Assembly: GCA_964645645.1 (NCBI GenBank)
Contig: CAZYBC010000002.1
Coordinates: forward strand, 17,640-81,639
DNA: 64,000 bases
Direction: 5' to 3'
Source of the DNA: CAZYBC01 sp964645645
GTDB taxonomy: Bacteria > Patescibacteriota > Microgenomatia > UBA1400 > PJMF01
The notes under the pieces: model-generated
Told to the model about the DNA's origin: nothing
The model's database searches: none
What the model saw: the letters and a program-made list of their open reading frames with translations, nothing else
Made by a program: the position numbers and the translations under genes
Shown: piece by piece, positions 24,580 to 32,583 of the stretch
Numbering within the stretch: position 1 is the stretch's first letter
How the letters are laid out: each line of letters opens with the position of its first letter

Positions 24580-25587
24580 TTAAAGTTCTCTAGTTAGTAA
24601 CCCCATACAAACCATCATGGCTTGTTGATTATTAGGTGGGATTTGTCCTTTACTGTTAGCAAAAGGAGCAGCTAGCAGCACTTCCATATTTAAACTTTGC
24701 CCAAGATATTCCACTAAACCTGGTAATTGGGCAGCTCCTCCGGATAAAACCACCCGTTGTACTGGCTCTTGGCCGTGTTGGCTGTTATAGAAACGCGTGG
24801 CTTTTTGGATTTGTTCGACAAAAAGATTAATTGTCGGTAATAAGGCTTGCTGAATTTTGCCTTGGAATTGATCAGGCATTAAACCAAATTTACGTTTATA
24901 TTCTTCAGCCTGAGAGGGATTTAAACTGAGTTTTTGCTCTAGAGTTTTGGATAATATCGCTCCCCCATTTTGATAGTTAAACACCACTTCTACTCTAGTT
25001 TGTTTAACAATAGCCATGTTCATGGTGGATGCCCCAAAGTGAGCTACTAAGGTAGGCGGATCATCGTAAACAAAATCTAAAGCCCTAATGACAGATAAAA
25101 TTTGTGTTTCCATTAATTTTGGTTCAATACCAAGGTTAAGGAACATATTGGCATAACGCTCTACCAGTTGTTTTCTGGTGCCAACCAATAGCACTAACAT
25201 ATTTTGTTCTGGATCTTTTTTATCTGGTCTAGCAATGACTTGATATTCCAGGCTAAGTTCTTCTTGAGGAATAGGGATATGTTGTTCTGCTTGCCAAGCA
25301 ATGGCACTGGCTAATTCAGCGCTAGATAAATTAGGCATCTTAATTACTTTAGTAGCAACAATGCTTTCTGGTAAACTAAGGCGAACATCTGTAGTTTGCA
25401 GTTTATGGTCATTAATAAATGAGCCGATTAACTCGGTCATTTTTTCTGCTTGCAAGTCATCATTTGGAAAAGCTAAACCAGTAGTATTAAAAATTTCTGC
25501 CACTCTAACAACTTCTGGATTTTTGCCAGGTTTAGCTTCGATGGCTTTGAGGGAATATGTTCCGATATCTATTGCTGTGGCAGGCAT
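24580..25587 (-). CDS. pilM: Type IV pilus actin-like ATPase PilM
   Basis: 335 aa. Actin/FtsA-like fold: phosphate 1 motif AIDIGTYSLKAIE at the N terminus, MVCMGLLTREL at the C terminus and the adenosine motif VVLSGGAAQLPGL (about 275-287). PilM_2 features SAIAWQAEQHIPIP and VLLVGTRK are present. It forms the cytoplasmic ring that binds PilN. Operon order is pilX-like, pilM, pilN, pilO. Confidence 0.93.
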   Translation of the reverse strand: MPATAIDIGTYSLKAIEAKPGKNPEVVRVAEIFNTTGLAFPNDDLQAEKMTELIGSFINDHKLQTTDVRLSLPESIVATKVIKMPNLSSAELASAIAWQAEQHIPIPQEELSLEYQVIARPDKKDPEQNMLVLLVGTRKQLVERYANMFLNLGIEPKLMETQILSVIRALDFVYDDPPTLVAHFGASTMNMAIVKQTRVEVVFNYQNGGAILSKTLEQKLSLNPSQAEEYKRKFGLMPDQFQGKIQQALLPTINLFVEQIQKATRFYNSQHGQEPVQRVVLSGGAAQLPGLVEYLGQSLNMEVLLAAPFANSKGQIPPNNQQAMMVCMGLLTREL

Positions 25588-25606
25588 AGTAACTTTCTTA
25601 TTTTAA

Positions 25607-26404
25607 TTATTTAATAATTGAGGTGCCGCTGACAAGAGCGTAATTCATGTACGCTGGAGCTGCGGGCAAAGTTCTTTCTACTAAAATAGAGCTTGTTTCA
25701 GCATTGGCTTCTTTAGCGCTAGAGCTAATGCTGTATTGAGCCGCGGTGGCGGCTGACAAACCCTCAACTTTAATTTTACTTTCGTTAAATACAGGCGTAA
25801 TTCTAACTAAGCTGGGCGTAAAATTAGTGGTTAAATCAGCCAAAGCAAAATCGTGACGGAATTTATAATCACCGTTAGAAGTATTATTAGCAGTCATAAA
25901 TAAATTTGAAGCAGCTCGATTAATAGCCTGGCTACCGTCACAGCCATCAATGGCATAGTGTCTAGCTACGCTATGGCCACTGGGATCTTCGCCAAAGATA
26001 GAAACTAATAATGCCGCGGTGTTAGTGTCACAAGTGTTATTATCAGACCAATAAATTTTAAGGCTAGTGCTAATGCCAGATAAAGAAAGCTGCAAAGTAT
26101 AACCCTCATCAACGGTCATGGCTAAAACATTACTTTGACGAATGTCATATTGGCGGTCAGCTTCTCTAAGGCTAGCGTTATAAGCGTTAGAGCCACCACT
26201 TTGTTCGTATTGGTAGATATCATTTAGAGCTTGTTCTACGCCACTTTCAGCTGTGCTAAAAGTTCTGGCTTTATTTTCATCTTGAATAGAAATTTCTACA
26301 TCTTTACTAGTCCGGCTGGCAATGGAGAGACCAACCGTTAAAATAACAATCATTAACAAAATCACCACAATCCCGGCTTGACCACGTTGCTTTTCTTGAG
26401 CCAT
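25607..26404 (-). CDS. PilX-like pilus assembly protein
   Basis: 265 aa from ATG 26402-26404; the open frame extends to 26677 but the earlier part is unlike protein and overlaps the Fic promoter. The N terminus, GQAGIVVILLMIVILTVG then SRTSKDVEIS and ARTFSTAESGVEQAL, is the PilX_N pattern, without a strict prepilin Glu5. The rest is a beta-rich exported domain. First gene of the minus-strand pilMNO operon. Confidence 0.75.
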   Translation of the reverse strand: MAQEKQRGQAGIVVILLMIVILTVGLSIASRTSKDVEISIQDENKARTFSTAESGVEQALNDIYQYEQSGGSNAYNASLREADRQYDIRQSNVLAMTVDEGYTLQLSLSGISTSLKIYWSDNNTCDTNTAALLVSIFGEDPSGHSVARHYAIDGCDGSQAINRAASNLFMTANNTSNGDYKFRHDFALADLTTNFTPSLVRITPVFNESKIKVEGLSAATAAQYSISSSAKEANAETSSILVERTLPAAPAYMNYALVSGTSIIK

Positions 26405-26506
26405 ATTAAAACAATTAGGATAAATCCACATACTATCTATAATAGAGTTATTGTGAAGCAAAAGCAAGGTTTTTTTGGAGGGTTTTTTAGTAAACTTAAA
26501 ATTCAT

Positions 26507-26546
26507 TTGACAGATGTAAGGAATTATTGATATAATCCTTACATCT
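26507..26546 (+). promoter_or_regulatory. Promoter and inverted-repeat operator of the first Fic gene
   Basis: TTGACA (26507-26512), 18-bp spacer, TATAAT (26531-26536). A perfect 11-bp inverted repeat, AGATGTAAGGA (26512-26522) and TCCTTACATCT (26536-26546), brackets the spacer and touches both promoter boxes, as expected for a dimeric repressor. Confidence 0.7.
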
Positions 26547-26566
26547 AATATAGAGATGTTAGGTTT

Positions 26567-27724
26567 ATGAAAATTGGTAAAGTCATCCAACAATCCAGTG
26601 GCTACAAAGCCTTTATTCCAGATAAATTTCCCCCTAAAAAGCAGATCGTCTTGAATTCTAAAACTCAGCAACTTCATGCCAAAGCAGCACTTATGTTAGG
26701 TAAGTTAGATGGTGTTACTCAATTACTTCCTGATCTGGATTTTTTTATTTTTATGTATATTCGTAAGGAAGCGGCTCGATCAAGTGAGATTGAAGGTACC
26801 CAAGCAACAATAATTGATGTCCTTAAAAGTGAAGCACAAATTGAAAGTCGTTTTCCTCAAGATGTTGAAAGAATCGTTCACTATATCAATGCTATGGAAT
26901 ATGGTTTGAAAAGGTTGGAGACTCTGCCACTATCACTTAGGTTTATTCGTGAGATTCACAAAGTGTTGATCAGTGGCACGATTGATGCACCTGGAAAAAC
27001 TCCAGGAGAATTTAGAACTTCTCAGAATTGGATTGGTGGTGTTTCTCCTAATACAGCTAAATTTGTACCACCCACACATACAGAAATGAATCGATGTTTA
27101 GATGACTTTGAAAAGTTTTTGCATGCGTCAGATGAATATCCTCCATTAATCAAAGCAGCTTTAGCACATGCTCAATTTGAAACTATCCATCCATTTTTAG
27201 ATGGTAATGGTAGAACAGGACGGCTGTTAACTACTTTTTATCTTTGTAAACTGGGTATCCTTGAAAGACCAGTTCTCTATTTATCAGAATATTTTTTGAA
27301 TAACCAAAAAACGTATTATGAATCACTAAATTTTTATCACCAAGAGGATGCTGATGTTTCCGGCTGGCTTGATTTCTTTTTGGATGGAGTAGCTATCATA
27401 TCAGATAAAGCAATTGAAGCGTCAAAAAAAATCAACATTTTACGTCAAAAAGATACGATAAAAATTCAGTCTTTAGGTCGAAGGACAAAAACAGGCATTA
27501 TAGTACTAGAGAATCTTTTCAAATTGCCAATAATTAACGTTAAAAAAGTTGAGGAGTGGACAAAACTTTCTCGTCCTCAAGCTAATGACTTGGTTAGAAA
27601 GCTGGTAGAACTAGGAATTCTTGAACAACGAGATAAAAATATTGATTATGGTAGAGAATTTTGGTATAAAAAATATCTTGATGTGTTTGTAAGCAAAGAA
27701 GAAGTTAAAAAATCAAATGAGTAA
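26567..27724 (+). CDS. Class II Fic protein (AMP transferase) with winged-helix domain
   Basis: 385 aa. The Fic_N part contains the inhibitory motif S-x3-E-G in SSEIEGT (about residue 65), the Fic core has HPFLDGNGRTGRLL (about 207-220) with catalytic His, and a C-terminal winged helix (about 305-380) includes VEEWTKLSRPQANDLVRKL. Such proteins transfer AMP from ATP to a target hydroxyl and are kept off by the inhibitory helix. The winged helix may bind the operator in its own promoter (26512-26546), giving autoregulation. Confidence 0.88.
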   Translation: MKIGKVIQQSSGYKAFIPDKFPPKKQIVLNSKTQQLHAKAALMLGKLDGVTQLLPDLDFFIFMYIRKEAARSSEIEGTQATIIDVLKSEAQIESRFPQDVERIVHYINAMEYGLKRLETLPLSLRFIREIHKVLISGTIDAPGKTPGEFRTSQNWIGGVSPNTAKFVPPTHTEMNRCLDDFEKFLHASDEYPPLIKAALAHAQFETIHPFLDGNGRTGRLLTTFYLCKLGILERPVLYLSEYFLNNQKTYYESLNFYHQEDADVSGWLDFFLDGVAIISDKAIEASKKINILRQKDTIKIQSLGRRTKTGIIVLENLFKLPIINVKKVEEWTKLSRPQANDLVRKLVELGILEQRDKNIDYGREFWYKKYLDVFVSKEEVKKSNE

Positions 27725-27762
27725 GTTTAATTTTACCTTTGCACGAGTTTTGTAAAATTTTT

Positions 27763-29805
27763 TTAATTAGCCAGCAAATCTTCATTTTTTGTTTCAAAGT
27801 GGAAAAAATCTGCAAGTGCCGAAAGTTGCTGCTGCTGATTCTTTTGCAAAGCAAACGCAATGTCATTAGCTTGTTTAATTAATTGAACATTGGTCCAACT
27901 GGCAAAACGCAGTTGATTAAAACCATGCTGAGAAGTACCAAAGATGTCCCCTGCCCCACGATTTTGTAAGTCTGCTTCTGCTAGTTTCAAACCATCAGTT
28001 TCATGGCAAAAAGTTTTTAAACGCTGTCGGCTGTTAGCGGTAGGGCTAGTGTCAAAGAGCAAGCAAAAACTTTCTTGCCCGGCGCGGCCCACGCGGCCTC
28101 GTAACTGATGCAAACTGGCCAAGCCAAAACGCTGCGCTGATTCAATGGCAATAATATTAGCAGTGGGTAGATCAATCCCCACTTCCACAATCGGCGTGGC
28201 CACTAATAAATTAATTTGATGTTTAAATAAATCCTGGATTAGCTCAGCTTGCTCAGTTTTTTTAAGTTTGGAATGGAGTAATCCCAGCTTAATAGTTGCC
28301 TTAGCTGGCTGGCTACTAAATTCAGCCAGTTTTTGTGCAATTTCCTCATAAACTGCTTTGACAGCCTGGACATTTTCTAAAGCTTGACTACTAGACGGAT
28401 CAATAAAAGGACAAATAATAATCGCTAGGCTGTCGGCTTGTTGGCTAAGTTGTTCAAAAATCCAAGTATAAGCCTGATCTCGTTTGGGTTGAGGCACCAA
28501 CCAAGTAGTTGGTTTTTTTCTGCCTGGTGGTAATTGATTAAGATAACTAATTTGTAAGTGTGAAAAAATGGTTAACATTAAACTGCGTGGAATTGGGGTG
28601 GCAGTCATGGTGAGGATATGTGGTTGATAAGTTAAATCTTTGGCCAGCGAACGTTGTTTAACGCCAAAGCGATGTTGTTCGTCATAAATAATTAAGGCTG
28701 GCTGAATTTTTGTTAGTTTATTAAATAAAGCATGGGTGCCAATGTATAAAGTAGGGGTTGAGCTAGGTTTAAAAGCCGCTTTTTTCTGCGTGGCAGTGAC
28801 TAAGTCTAATTTTAATTGCGGAAAAATTTTTTGAAAAGTTTGGTGATGTTGCTGAGCTAAAATTTGAGTGGGAGCAATTAAACAAACCGACTGTTGATTA
28901 GCCAAACAATGGTGTGCTGCAATACCTGCTACCACGGTCTTCCCTGCCCCCACATCACCAATTAAGATACGATTCATGGGGTAAGTTTGGCTTAAATCAG
29001 TTAAAATTTCCTGACTAGCCTGTTGTTGCGCCTGCGTTAAAGTAAATGGAATACTATCAGGAAAGAATGGCTGTTGAATTTGCAAGCTAAAGGGCGTGTG
29101 TTGGCTTTGCCATTGTTCTTTAAGCTGCCAAGAATGTTTAATTAGGCTAACTAATTCTTCTACGGCTAATCTTTCTCTGGCTGTAACGACTTGTTCGGCT
29201 TGGTCAGGAAAATGCAAATAATGGAATAGCTCTTGAGTAGAAAGTTTGAGTAAAGCCTGATTTTTTAATTCTGGGTTTAATTCAGCCTGGCTAGCTTCCA
29301 GATGATCAATAATTTCCTTAAGAATACGGCGGAGCTGGCCTTGTTTGAGTTTGGTGTCCGTTAGGCTAGAAGAATAGATTGGCACCAAGCGATTAGTATG
29401 CAAGGTTTCAGCCTTGAGCGCTTCTACCGCAGCTTGCATGAGAGTATTATTTTGCCCAACTTTGCCAGAAAAATAATATTGTTGGCCAACTTTTAAATTT
29501 TGTTTAATAAATTTATTGTTAAACCAAAAGCAACTCGCCTTACCAGATTCATCAATAATATTGGCTCTGGTGATAAGCAAGCGATTTTTATAATAACTGC
29601 TAATGCTTTTTAATTCAGCGATGGTGGTTAAGAGCTCACCTTCTTGCCAATCTTTAATCAGACATAACTTAGACCGATCTTCGTAACGAATTGGCAAAGC
29701 TAATAGCAAATCTAAAACAGTCTGATAATTTTTTTTGGCTAGAACGCTAGTCAGTTTATCGCCTAGCCCTTTAACTACACCTAGCTCTTGCTGAAAGTGA
29801 TACAT
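27763..29805 (-). CDS. recG: ATP-dependent DNA helicase RecG
   Basis: 680 aa. N-terminal wedge/OB domain (about 45-145), Walker A LIGDVGAGKTVVAG (about 275-288), DEQH box YDEQHRFGVKQR, motif III MTATPIPRSL, and C-terminal helicase motifs VEVGIDLPTANI and QLRGRVGRAGQ. RecG remodels stalled replication forks and Holliday junctions. The -10-like TAAAAT (29817-29812) ends 6 nt before the ATG, again suggesting a leaderless start. Confidence 0.96.
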   Translation of the reverse strand: MYHFQQELGVVKGLGDKLTSVLAKKNYQTVLDLLLALPIRYEDRSKLCLIKDWQEGELLTTIAELKSISSYYKNRLLITRANIIDESGKASCFWFNNKFIKQNLKVGQQYYFSGKVGQNNTLMQAAVEALKAETLHTNRLVPIYSSSLTDTKLKQGQLRRILKEIIDHLEASQAELNPELKNQALLKLSTQELFHYLHFPDQAEQVVTARERLAVEELVSLIKHSWQLKEQWQSQHTPFSLQIQQPFFPDSIPFTLTQAQQQASQEILTDLSQTYPMNRILIGDVGAGKTVVAGIAAHHCLANQQSVCLIAPTQILAQQHHQTFQKIFPQLKLDLVTATQKKAAFKPSSTPTLYIGTHALFNKLTKIQPALIIYDEQHRFGVKQRSLAKDLTYQPHILTMTATPIPRSLMLTIFSHLQISYLNQLPPGRKKPTTWLVPQPKRDQAYTWIFEQLSQQADSLAIIICPFIDPSSSQALENVQAVKAVYEEIAQKLAEFSSQPAKATIKLGLLHSKLKKTEQAELIQDLFKHQINLLVATPIVEVGIDLPTANIIAIESAQRFGLASLHQLRGRVGRAGQESFCLLFDTSPTANSRQRLKTFCHETDGLKLAEADLQNRGAGDIFGTSQHGFNQLRFASWTNVQLIKQANDIAFALQKNQQQQLSALADFFHFETKNEDLLAN

Positions 29806-29847
29806 AACTTAATTTTACAACCTGATTCTTTTATCTGAAACGCAGAT

Positions 29848-29952
29848 TTATAACAAAAAAGTAATTAAGCTAGCAAAGCTACTTAAAACCATGCCAGTAA
29901 TGGCAATGATAATAAAAATTTTGCTTAATCTGTCACGTTGTTTTCTAGTCAT
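29848..29952 (-). CDS. 34-aa single-span membrane peptide downstream of tyrS
   Basis: ATG 29950-29952 to TAA 29848-29850. Basic start MTRKQRDRLSK, then one hydrophobic span (about residues 12-34). It begins 6 bp after the tyrS stop and is probably co-transcribed. No known family is assigned; the charge-then-membrane layout and the tight spacing favour a real gene. Confidence 0.5.
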   Translation of the reverse strand: MTRKQRDRLSKIFIIIAITGMVLSSFASLITFLL

Positions 29953-29958
29953 AAGTTA

Positions 29959-31170
29959 TTAGTTAGTTTTTAGTTGATAAAAGTTTCTTTTACCAATTCT
30001 TAATACTTGCTCACCCTTAACCGACACTTCGGCTAATGGATCAGTTAATTTTTTTTCTTGTGGTAACATCACTACCCCACCCTGAGTCGCTAATCTTTTT
30101 AGTTGGCTGGCGCTTTCATTGGGTTGGCAAGCTTTTAAAATGTTAATTAAGCTAGTGGGATTTTCTGCTAACTTTACAACTGGCATGTCTTTTGGTAAAT
30201 CGCTGCCTTGAACTGTTTGTTCAAAATGAGCCTGGGCTTGTTGAGCGGCGTTGGTGTCATGTAAGTCAGTTGTAATGGTCAAAGCTAATTTTTTCTTAAA
30301 CTCCATTGGGTTAGTCCCCTGCTCCATGGCTTGTTGCATGTGGGCAATTTTTGACATGCTTACGTCAGTGAGTAAAGTAAAGTAGTCAATGATTAAATTA
30401 TCTTGGATACTCATTAATTTACCGTAAATATCGTTTGGCTGATCTTCTAAAGCTACAAAGTTATTAAAACTCTTACTCATCTTACGACCATCAGTGCCGT
30501 TAATTAAGGGCATGGTTAAGACCCATTTTTCGTGGTTGTTATAGATTTTTTGTAAATTACGACCAACTAACATATTAAAAGTTTGGTCACTGCCGCCAAT
30601 TTCTAAATCAATATTCATCACCACACTGTCATAACCTTGTAATAAAGGATAAATTAGTTCGTGAGTATGAATTGGTAAATTGTTTTTTAAGCGTTCTTGA
30701 AACATATCTCGTTCTAGCAATTGTTGAACAGTGGATTTGGCAAGCAATTTAATCATCTCTGGCATTGTTAATTTATCTAGCCAGTCACCATTGCGTCTAA
30801 TTTCAATCTTAGAAAAGTCTAAAATTTTGCTAGCTTGTCTTTGCCAATCTTTAAAATTAGCTTCAATTTGTTCATCAGTAATGACTGGTCTTGAGCTATC
30901 TCGGCCGGTAGGATCACCAATTTTGGCTGTGCCAGAACCGATTAATAAAATTACTTGATGACCAAGATCAGTAAATTGTTTAAGTTTGCGTAAAACTACA
31001 CTATGACCTAAATGCAATAAAGCTCCAGTAGGATCAATCCCGAGGTATAATGTAATTGGTCGTTCTGCCATGAGGGTGGCTAAAGTGTTAACATTAGGTA
31101 AAACTTCATGGACACCTCTAGTTAAGACTTCTTGAATAGCGGCTGGGTCTTTAATATGAGTTTTGGACAT
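29959..31170 (-). CDS. tyrS: Tyrosyl-tRNA synthetase
   Basis: 403 aa class I synthetase. HIGH-like HLGH (in GALLHLGHSVVLRKLKQF), tyrosine pocket LQGYDSVVMNIDLEIGGSDQ and KMSKS in DGRKMSKSFNNF (about 225-236). A C-terminal S4-like domain is visible at the end (VSVKGEQVLRIGKRNFYQL). Charges tRNA-Tyr. The 34-aa membrane peptide follows in the same operon. Confidence 0.96.
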   Translation of the reverse strand: MSKTHIKDPAAIQEVLTRGVHEVLPNVNTLATLMAERPITLYLGIDPTGALLHLGHSVVLRKLKQFTDLGHQVILLIGSGTAKIGDPTGRDSSRPVITDEQIEANFKDWQRQASKILDFSKIEIRRNGDWLDKLTMPEMIKLLAKSTVQQLLERDMFQERLKNNLPIHTHELIYPLLQGYDSVVMNIDLEIGGSDQTFNMLVGRNLQKIYNNHEKWVLTMPLINGTDGRKMSKSFNNFVALEDQPNDIYGKLMSIQDNLIIDYFTLLTDVSMSKIAHMQQAMEQGTNPMEFKKKLALTITTDLHDTNAAQQAQAHFEQTVQGSDLPKDMPVVKLAENPTSLINILKACQPNESASQLKRLATQGGVVMLPQEKKLTDPLAEVSVKGEQVLRIGKRNFYQLKTN

Positions 31171-31424
31171 AAAGATATTTTAACCCTTTTTTGCTTTCTT
31201 GAGGAGTTTAGTTTTTTTTAATTATTTTAGTTGCTGATAGTTTATGAGCAGTAAAGATTTAGTTTGATGCTATTTTTTTAGTGGGCTTTTTTTAATAAAA
31301 AAGATTGATAAATCAATGCTTTAATTTTAAAAGTTGCTTTAGCAGTCAAAATACACAATTGCTAAAAATGACCAAAGTTATTTTGAGCTAGTTTGATTGT
31401 AAATGTTTGTGTTTTGGTGGCCAA
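31171..31424. other. Gene-free region between tyrS and the second Fic gene
   Basis: AT-rich, with no frame worth calling. It holds the divergent upstream region of tyrS. The regulatory repeats of the second Fic gene begin at 31425. Confidence 0.4.
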
Positions 31425-31493
31425 TTATGCAATATCTCGCAAGATTAAGCAACATCTTGCAATATTAAGCAAAGTAGTTTTTAATTTAAGCAA
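31425..31493 (+). promoter_or_regulatory. Four helically phased direct repeats and promoter of the second Fic gene
   Basis: TTATGCAA (31425-31432), then TTAAGCAA at 31445-31452, 31465-31472 and 31486-31493: starts 20, 20 and 21 bp apart, about two helical turns. A hairpin-like repeat GCAAGAT (31439-31445) / ATCTTGC (31454-31460) overlaps. A promoter TTGCAA (31457-31462), 17 bp, TTTAAT (31480-31485) lies among them. The last repeat runs into the ATG at 31493. Confidence 0.65.
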
Positions 31494-32578
31494 TGGATAA
31501 TGCAATTCAGCCCAAACCAATGCTTAAGTTTTTACAATTTCCTCAGCCACTTGATCAAGCTGAGTTATTGCCTTTGACAGAACAAATTTTAGTTTTAAGC
31601 AAAGCGCTAACTTGTGTTCCAGTGCCAGCTACGATTAAGCAAAAACTTTTTCATCAACAACTATTAAAAAGCTCGTTGTTTTCTGCCAAGATTGAAGGCA
31701 ACCAGTTAACTTTAATTCAAGCTAAGCAAGCAGATTTACGTCAACCTAAAGAAAAGAGCAAGCTAGAGGTGAGTAATGTGATGAAAGCTTTAGCCAAAAT
31801 AAAAACTTTTTCTGCTCAACTAAGCATTGCAAATTTAAGCACGCTGCATCAACTCATCATGGTTGGTTTAGACGATCAAGCTGGTAAGCTACGTTGTCAG
31901 GCGAGTGCTATTTTTGATGGTTTTGGCAATGTGGTTTATCTCACTCCAGAACCAGCTGCGATGCAACAAATGTTAACAGTGATGTTAACTAAGATTAATC
32001 AACTTCAAGCTGATCAACCAGCGAGCCTAGCAAGCTATGCTCAAAGATTAGATTTATTAGCCCGCTGTCATTATTATTTTGAAAAAATTCATCCGTTTGT
32101 AGATGGCAATGGTCGTACTGGTAGAGCTTTATTGCATTATCAATTATGGCAAACAGGCCTATTTCCAGATTTTTATTTACCCATTGATGAATATTTTGAA
32201 AAATATCGCCATGATTATTATAATTTTTTGGAAAAAAGTACTCGCCACATTGATCAATTGATTAAATTTATTTTGGAGGGCATCATTTGGTCTTTAGAAA
32301 GTATTCTGGCGGAAATTAAAGCTTGGCCAATGGATGATTTAGCATCAACTGATCAACAGACCTGGGAGGATGCTCAACAAAATCTTTTGCCAAGAAGACA
32401 AGAAATTATAAATATTCTCAATGATCACCCTTATTTATCATTAGCCAATTTGGCGAGGAGATTCCCCAATGTGCCAAAGAGAACTTTAGCCTATGACCTT
32501 AATCATTTAGTGAAAAAAGCTTTAGTGATTAAACATGGCGAAACTAGAGGGGTATTGTATACGGTAAAGAAAAGTTGA
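31493..32578 (+). CDS. Class II Fic protein (AMP transferase)
   Basis: 361 aa. Inhibitory motif in SAKIEGNQL (about residues 64-72), Fic core HPFVDGNGRTGRALL (about 200-214), C-terminal winged-helix-like region (about 300-355) with LSLANLARRFPNVPKRTLAYDL. It is not a copy of the other Fic gene 5 kb upstream: the two share motifs but differ widely elsewhere. Expected to AMPylate a protein target. The predicted -10 ends 7 nt before the ATG. Confidence 0.88.
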   Translation: MDNAIQPKPMLKFLQFPQPLDQAELLPLTEQILVLSKALTCVPVPATIKQKLFHQQLLKSSLFSAKIEGNQLTLIQAKQADLRQPKEKSKLEVSNVMKALAKIKTFSAQLSIANLSTLHQLIMVGLDDQAGKLRCQASAIFDGFGNVVYLTPEPAAMQQMLTVMLTKINQLQADQPASLASYAQRLDLLARCHYYFEKIHPFVDGNGRTGRALLHYQLWQTGLFPDFYLPIDEYFEKYRHDYYNFLEKSTRHIDQLIKFILEGIIWSLESILAEIKAWPMDDLASTDQQTWEDAQQNLLPRRQEIINILNDHPYLSLANLARRFPNVPKRTLAYDLNHLVKKALVIKHGETRGVLYTVKKS

Positions 32579-32583
32579 GACTT

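Noticed and set aside
26405..26677. N-terminal extension of the PilX-like protein
   Set aside because: The extension overlaps the divergent Fic promoter and operator, and the PilX signature begins immediately after ATG 26404.
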